Shown here: in pieces, positions 57,958-64,000 of the stretch
Layout: the number at the start of each line of letters is the position of its first letter
Numbering within the stretch: the first letter of the stretch is position 1
Source of the DNA: Ceriagrion tenellum
Lineage: Eukaryota > Arthropoda > Insecta > Odonata > Coenagrionidae
Direction of reading: 5' to 3'
DNA: 64,000 nt
Assembly: GCA_963169105.1 (NCBI GenBank)
Contig: OY720636.1
Coordinates: 140,979,747-141,043,746, forward strand
The notes under the pieces: generated by a model
What the model saw: only the letters and a program-made list of their open reading frames with translations
What the model was told of the DNA's origin: nothing
The model's database searches: none
Program-made: the position numbers and the translations under genes

Positions 57958-59299
57958 TGTTTGTTCCCACTCAAGTGAATGAGAAGCAGTTTATATGCTT
58001 GCTCTACATTAGTAATTACATGGCTTGAAGTGGACCGTGGATTAAGGCTGTGCATAATTAAAATGGGTGTGTATGCTTTTCTTAATGAAAACGGTATTTG
58101 ACGAGATAGCCTTTCTTTGCATATTCAGTTGTCTTAGACAAAGGCTCAGGGCAGGTTAACAACTATGTGAGTATTATGCTTAATATCGGTAATGCAATGT
58201 TATGCCTACAATGGCTTCGATTTAGGACTCCAAACTCCGTGTGACGGGCACATGATGAAGAATTTACCTCATAATTGAACTTATTTTCATTGACTAATGC
58301 GCCACATAAGCTGCATAGTGATGAATCAGGTACGTAAATACAAGTTTCCAAACATTGAATTTGCTCTAAAACGTGGCAATCAATTTCAGAGCAAAGTCAA
58401 TGCGGCAATCGCGGTAGGTAATAGCCGATGAAAACGCAATAAGACGACAATATACGGTTGAATCATCAACTACTACAAGTAGTAGATTTTCACTTGGGCC
58501 AACATTCTTTCATTATGTACATAGATTAAGTTACTGATGGTGTACTCAAAATGCAGGCTATAATGGTGATTTGGATGAATTATACTTCCAACTCGGAGAC
58601 ATTGTGAGGAGGTAATAAATGCAGGAAAATAAACCGTGCGAGAAATTCCTTAGGGGGTGAGGTTTTTGTGGTAACGATAAATTACTAAATACAAACCTCT
58701 TTACCTTGAAAAAGTGCTAATTATGTAGAAAAGATCTATCGCAATCATTATGACTCCCTATTTACCCCGGAAAAAAGTCATGCTAAATCTATTTGTTCTG
58801 CTATCCCTTTCCTTGATTCTAAAAGACGTTCCGCGTCCAAACATCCAAGCGGCTGGTATCAGAAATTCTTCGTCTTGCCTCCACTTCCCCCCCCCCCACT
58901 CACATCCCCCCTCGTAGGAGGGAGAAGGTGACGGGGTCGGGCGCTGGCGCCCAGGATCATTTCCGTCCATCCTGGTCCGTTGTTGTTTTACCGTTTTCAA
59001 GGCCCGGCGGCGGCGGTTGCGAGTCGACTGGGAGGAGTCGAACGGAATTGGTTCTCCGAGGTGGACTGGATACGTAAACTATGCGTGTGTCTGCGTGTCA
59101 GTGTCTATGTTTATCTAGATATTTATTTAAAAGGGATAACATGTGATGCAGTTTTACACATAAGAACACCATAAAGAAACACTCACTAATAAATAGTTCC
59201 AATATTGTCGCTGCCAATAGAATATACACAGGAAAGAAAGCAACTGGTTGGGAGACGGAGAGAGGAGGGGAGGGGGGGAGAGAATTGTGGGAGCGGGTG
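57958..59299. other. Unannotated spacer
   Basis: A small perfect palindrome CTACTACAAGTAGTAG lies near 58470, and a C-run with GC-rich flank at 58880-58960. No gene supported. Confidence 0.4.
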
Positions 59300-59400
59300 A
59301 AGGAATATGTAGAGTCTGTTGGGTTCGAATCCCAGTCAGGGCGAACGATTTTCCTCTGTGAAATTTCGCACTCAGTAAGCTCTCTAAACGACTGGAGTGT
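59300..59400 (+). mobile_element. tRNA-derived SINE, family 2 (partial)
   Basis: A perfect T arm TGGG-TTCGAAT-CCCA with B box GGTTCGAATCC (near 59320) is followed by GGCGAACGATTTTCCTCTGTG then AAATTTCGC, close to the body after the T arm at 31366. The A-box half is absent or decayed. Confidence 0.6.
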
Positions 59401-59711
59401 TGTCGTCTCCTAATAGCTCCATGCAAACCTTTTTGAAGTTTTTAGTCGAAGTGTCAGGCTGTGGGAGGGAGGGAAGCCAGATTGCCTGCTTAAAATCATT
59501 TATCGAAACTGAGGTTGTGAGTAGAGGTAGGGTTGGGGACGGAGAAGTCGGTCCATGGGAGGAGGGGTTGCATGATGTGCGGTGACCGATCCATTCATCT
59601 TGATACCGAGGGCATAGGTCGTGAGTGCTGCGAAACAGGATCCGAATGAATTGCTCAAGAGGGCGCAAACAATATTGTGGGAAGTGGAAAAAAGAGGGGA
59701 GACGAATCAAA
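59401..59711. other. Unannotated spacer
   Basis: No feature recognised. It ends at AAA (59709-59711), repeated after the TIR segment. Confidence 0.35.
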
Positions 59712-61646
59712 AGCTGTATCCCGACTCGTTAGGCATTAGGGTGCATGCGATTAGATGCCCAAATATTTGGCTACCTTGGGCGAAGTGAGCTCGAGTTGGG
59801 ACACCCTCCGCAAGGAACGCCATCTACTGAGCTAGGAAGAAATGAAAAACAAAGGAATTATGAAAGGGATCTGAAGTAAATAAACATGATATCCGTGATA
59901 CATATGATCGCGGATAGTAGAAATATTCTCGATGGTCCGTGTTTATGTTGATATTTATAATAATATTGGCCCCTTCGGCTATTTTTGGCTGCAATTTGGG
60001 AATAATCTTGGTAATTATTTTCCTAGTTTTGAGAATCTTAAGTTAGCATTGGTAGTGATACTGCTAGTGTAGGTTTGCTGGGTGATAAATTCCTATTTTT
60101 TTTACTAAAGGCATATGTTTTGTTATTTGCTTGGGGAAAAATACTGTTTAAAATGAGACGTTATTTCGGTCGTGTAATAGTTGCTATTGAAAATCCTAGA
60201 AGATGTTGTTCAAGGCAGATTGATGGGCATTTCAAGCATCAAGTATCACCATTACTATTAAGCATTTTCATCAGTAACTACTTAACGTTTATTAGTTTTG
60301 GGTAATTCTTAGTTGTTAACCATTAAATTCTGAATTGTGTTTTTTATAGTTTAGTACCGAGTTCTCAGTGGTAAGCTAAATTTGGTATTTTTATTTACTA
60401 GGCTGATAGGACACAGAAAGTGTTGAAAACCAGGAGTCTCTGACTTTCAACAAACCTTCTTTTCACCGGTAGAATACTTAAAAAAAAGGTTTGTCTTAGA
60501 GTGTAGTAGTTCCTCAGTTTGTATGAGTGGTCTAGTGTTCATTTATTAATCCTTTTTATCACATATGCATGCGATTTACTTGGTACCATGTATCTCCCTC
60601 CACATTCCAATAGTTCTGCTTGTGAGAATCATTGCAATATAGTTGAAGGTATCAAAACTGTAAATCAATTCAGAGATGTTCTATTACTTGGTGATTATAA
60701 TATACGTGATTTTAACTGTAATTGCCCTGTCATTTAATAAGTCAGCTAAAATCATCCCACAGCAAATTATTACTTGAGACAGTCAATTGTCTCGAGTTAT
60801 TTCAAATTAACAAATCCTCAAACTCCATGCATGAGATTGGACCTGACTTTCTGTGACAAGACAGAGGTAACCTCTTGCATTGATGTCAATGTACTTCTAC
60901 CTGCTGTTATTTATCATTCAGCCCTTAATTTTATCATTCCTCAAAAGGATCGTTCTTTTTATAAAAAGACAGGTAACACTTATTATGACTACAGGAAGTG
61001 TGCTTTTACATCATTTATTTCCTTTTTCGAAAATGTAAATTGGCCGGGGCTGCTGAGTAATATATAATGAGTTTTTATCAGATATGCATGCTATTTACTT
61101 AATTATTTTTAATATTTTTTAAGAGTAGATAGGGACTCGTTTTAGTATTCGTAAATGGTTTGATAGCTTTTTGTATTTTCTTTTTTAGGTTAACATTTTA
61201 TAAATTACTTATTTTCCGTATTAACATTTAGAGTGAGGCATATCAATTCATATATTAACAATCCCGCTTCTATTTCAAGTTTCAGTTGTGTTCTCATTAA
61301 GGTGTCAGATAGTTCTCCTGAGTTTTGGTATATGTCGACATTTTCAAATTGAAGTGTAGGTAAATTTTTCTCTCGGAGCACACATTAACAGTCATGTGTT
61401 TTTTTGTAGTGGGGGAGGAAATGGTTACGACGAATGTTTTCTCTGGCGCATGCAGCACTTTGCATTTCGGGAAATTCAATATGGAGGCACATTTAGGATA
61501 AACTCCATCTACCCTAAATCCGACGCCCAAAAAAGGCAGCTATTTCCGCTCCCTCTTGATGCCTAACGAGTTGGGACTCACTTCAAGATGGCGTCCTCCC
61601 TAAATCTGCCGAGATAGCTGCCTAAATGGCGAGTTGGGATACAGCT
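59712..61646. mobile_element. TIR-bounded segment (~1.9 kb), unclassified DNA element
   Basis: Left AGCTGTATCCCGACTCG (59712-59728) is inverted at the right as CGAGTTGGGATACAGCT (61630-61646), one mismatch in 17, with AAA on both outer sides. The left end continues TTAGGCATT, whose inverse ATGCCTAACGAG occurs at 61559-61570, about 70 bp inside the outer right end; so the right terminus appears twice. CGAGTTGGGACACC at 59791-59804 is another inner copy. No transposase is recognised; it contains a LINE endonuclease relic (60519-61067). Confidence 0.55.
60519..61067 (+). pseudogene. Jockey-like LINE endonuclease relic
   Basis: The frame reads YLPPHSNSSACENHCNIVEG (endonuclease YxPPxSxxxxYxxxxxxIE), then FRDVLLLGDYNIRDFN, the GDFN catalytic motif in the form GDYN, then two stops. 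It continues SYFKLTNPQTP....RLDLTFCDK (LDLVFSN block) and YHSALNFII ('HxPL' region). This is the C-terminal half of an apurinic-type endonuclease domain. No RT follows. A 28-base imperfect direct repeat (TTTTTATCACATATGCATGC near 60557 and TTTTTATCAGATATGCATGC near 61072) flanks it. Confidence 0.65.
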
Positions 61647-64000
61647 AAAGTGAGCGGGAAAGTAAGTTAGGGAGTATGGGTTTGTTGATGTGAAGTGGGC
61701 AAGTTTTACGTCTCCTGTGATGACAACGGCTGGGTAGGGTTTTGGTGCTGGTGGTGTATATCGATGGAGGTTTGTTGGTGCTTGAGTTGCTGAAGGTGGT
61801 GCGGGGAGCGTTTAAAGGTTAGAGAGGACATTTAAGGAAGATATTAGTTGCTGTGAGTTTGTCCTAGAGTGAGTCTATTCACTGGGAAAAATTTCGTGCT
61901 TTAATCCCTAGGGGTTGTTAATAATTCCTATAATTTGGCTTTGGACTCCATAGGATTAGAATGGATTTGGACCAGGATGATTTTTCCTTGCCTTTTAAAT
62001 AATTTTTTAAGTTATTTTGCGCCCTGGAATGAGGAAAGTGTTCACAAACAGATTTCCCAAAATGTTGGCTTTTAAATCTTTTATAACATATTCTTATGCA
62101 CTTCGCTTTCGCCTCAAATTAGCGTTTTCTCCAGTTTAAATTATCTTCTTTAAAGTAAAGGCATTTTCATGCCATTGGCTTCGGAAGAATGAACGTTAAG
62201 TAATAGCTTAATGCTTGAGGCATTTTAATGCTTAAGGTAAGAGAGCGATGTGAGGATTGTAGTTAGATTTCACACTGTGTATTCTTCATCCCGCTTTCTC
62301 GGCGTGCAATGATGATTAATGAGTGTATGCATGAAGCGTATATGCATTTTGAATGCCAGATTAGAAGAATTACTTTCATCCTATGGAATTATCTAATATT
62401 TTCATAATTTTGTCGATTTCCAAGGGCACCATATCTTTGTAATTGTTTATCGAAAAAAATACAGAGTCGTATAAAATGATTATTTTCACCCAAAAGCTCG
62501 GAATGGTATCGAGGTCACTGGGTGTTTCGGAGCGGGAGGGTCCTGGTCCGGTTTCGTATCCGACTCTTCGGAGCCAAGCGTTCGCCCAACACTCTCCTGT
62601 TGCCGTACATCCATTGCTGCGGGCAAATATCCCTAAAATTATATTTTTTGAAGCGTAGCTCCAGAATTCCCTCTTCAGTGAGTTTCCATCATAATATGGA
62701 AGTTCGTTCTAAAGTTAGGGCATGGTGCATTACACCTTGCAAAACCTATTCAATATCTCGGTATTATTAGAACATTGTGAATTCAACTGCTGCTCTTGTC
62801 TTAAACATCCTTTCGGCGTAGGGGAAATAAAGTTAGCGATTGCTTTATGGATTTAGTTGCCAGAAAAATCATATTACTAAGATGCTTTAAATTTTGTCAC
62901 CCAGACCACTCTAAGCAAGGTAGATTTTTAGCCATCTCCATTGCTTACGATGGTGATATTTCACTGGTTGTTTTTATGTTCGTTTTCACCTAAAGTTGAC
63001 TCTGTCATACCTCTGCTCGTGACGTTGGAGGTGGAATTTAAATACTGTATAGCGAGAGCTCGCATGGGCGTGTGGCTGGGTTGCTAGGATACCAGTCGGG
63101 CAAAGGTGAAGAGGAGTATGCTATAGATAGAGGAAAAGATGAAGTGTATTTTGGGAGTGTTGAGTGCCTGGAGTGGAGCTCAGTTTTTATCATGGTCACT
63201 TACTCTGCGCGGGAAGAACGAATTTTTGTACCTGTCCCTTCGGCAATGTATCTCTCATATTTTATCGCTTCCGTTGGATATACAGATGTAATGTGGTATT
63301 AAAATGGATACCTGTGTCACGCTGAAACACACCTGCTCTTGATTTCTCACACAGTCTAAGGCCTCAGAGTCTCTTTGGGCTCCCAACCTAGTCCCACTAG
63401 AAGCTGTGTGGTACAGTCTTTAGTCGCCCATAGGCCCGTAGTACGTTTTTACGAACCGCATGGCTTTTATGTGTTCTTGGATTAAATCTTTCTATTCGGG
63501 GTCCCAAATTCTCGTATTCGAGGCGTGGCCTACGAGAGCTCGTGGGAGGGAGGAGGAGGCTCCATTGGATGCAGAGAGGTCCGCTCTCTCGTAGGCATTG
63601 CGAGGGGGAAGATGCTGGAGAGCGGGCGCGTTACTGGGGAGACGGCAGTGAATCATGTTGTCGGGAATTCCGCATCGGAGTCAGAGTTGCGCGCTGAGCG
63701 TGACGGTGCTGCTCTAACAAACCATGCGTGCATTGCAGGGATCGAGGGGGTGGGACGGGGGAGTGAGCGTGGCGAGGGCGGGAGGAGAGTGGAGGGAGGG
63801 AAGCGAATTGATGAATCGCATTTGAAATCTGCATCCGCGACCCGTTTTATGTGTCACAATTTTCTTCCTTGAGAAATCGCTGCAGCATCAGTAGCTATTC
63901 AAGACGAAAAAGTGAAGCATTGTCTTTTATCTTGTGGAGCTTATATTCACCCTAAATTTTATAACTACCACACTTGTGCCTAGATTTTATTATGTGAATC
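61647..64000. other. Unannotated right edge
   Basis: Mostly AT-rich; a G-rich patch at 63720-63800 opens a 115-codon frame (63525-63872) without domains. No exon, RNA or repeat could be supported. Confidence 0.4.

Noticed and set aside
63525..63872. 115-codon + frame at the right edge
   Set aside because: Gly/Glu/Arg-rich peptide from a G-rich patch; no domain or splice evidence.

Overview
The window reads as nuclear DNA of an arthropod, probably an insect. It has an AT-rich background, many decayed transposable elements, spliced-gene signals and one 200-base run of N. I see no bacterial operons, rRNA genes, CRISPR arrays or viral genome. The only host-gene evidence I can support is one 5' coding exon on the + strand (48136-48249). 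It has a good acceptor before it, a good donor after it, and a peptide resembling the N-terminus of Expanded, the FERM-domain protein of the Hippo pathway. No second exon is recognisable in the remaining 15.7 kb, so most of the right part of the window is probably intron.

The rest is a layered transposon landscape. From left to right: a tRNA-derived SINE with perfect target-site duplications (TSDs) (120-412); a ~530-bp foldback element (1093-1627); a Penelope-like repeat relic (2085-2250); a hAT/ZBED transposase relic on the minus strand (2590-5231), interrupted by a TIR-bounded segment; a near full-length but dead CR1-type LINE with SGNH-esterase ORF1 and EN/RT ORF2 (6190-10575); a 220-bp palindrome with hammerhead-like arms (11448-11667); a minus-strand CR1 RT relic (13590-14285); two other LINE relics (16090-17770); a GGGG-ended MITE (18256-18523); a second SINE copy split by a younger CR1 insertion (20039-21195); several CR1 3' ends (22120, 24292, 27545, 36203, 39091, 44728, 52598); Penelope-like fragments (26294, 29145, 41688-42072, 55108, 57690); a 670-bp CAGGGTG-ended DNA element with a GATTA duplication (30505-31174); a third SINE copy with a perfect TSD (37836-38136); two more palindromes (39382-39556, 46211-46376); a PIF/Harbinger relic (46597-46935); a piggyBac relic with internal deletion (48865-49860); a second SINE family (31288, 59300); and a TIR-bounded segment carrying a LINE endonuclease relic (59712-61646).

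The most interesting system is a dispersed set of about nine loci sharing a hammerhead-ribozyme-like core (CTGATGA or a variant, a hairpin, then GAAAC). Three of them are built as near-perfect inverted repeats. One lies directly downstream of a recognisable Penelope GIY-YIG endonuclease relic, which ties the family to Penelope-like elements. Short GC-rich, strand-asymmetric pyrimidine islands recur across the window and generate most of the long but unconvincing open frames. All assignments rest on reading the sequence; no database search was run.
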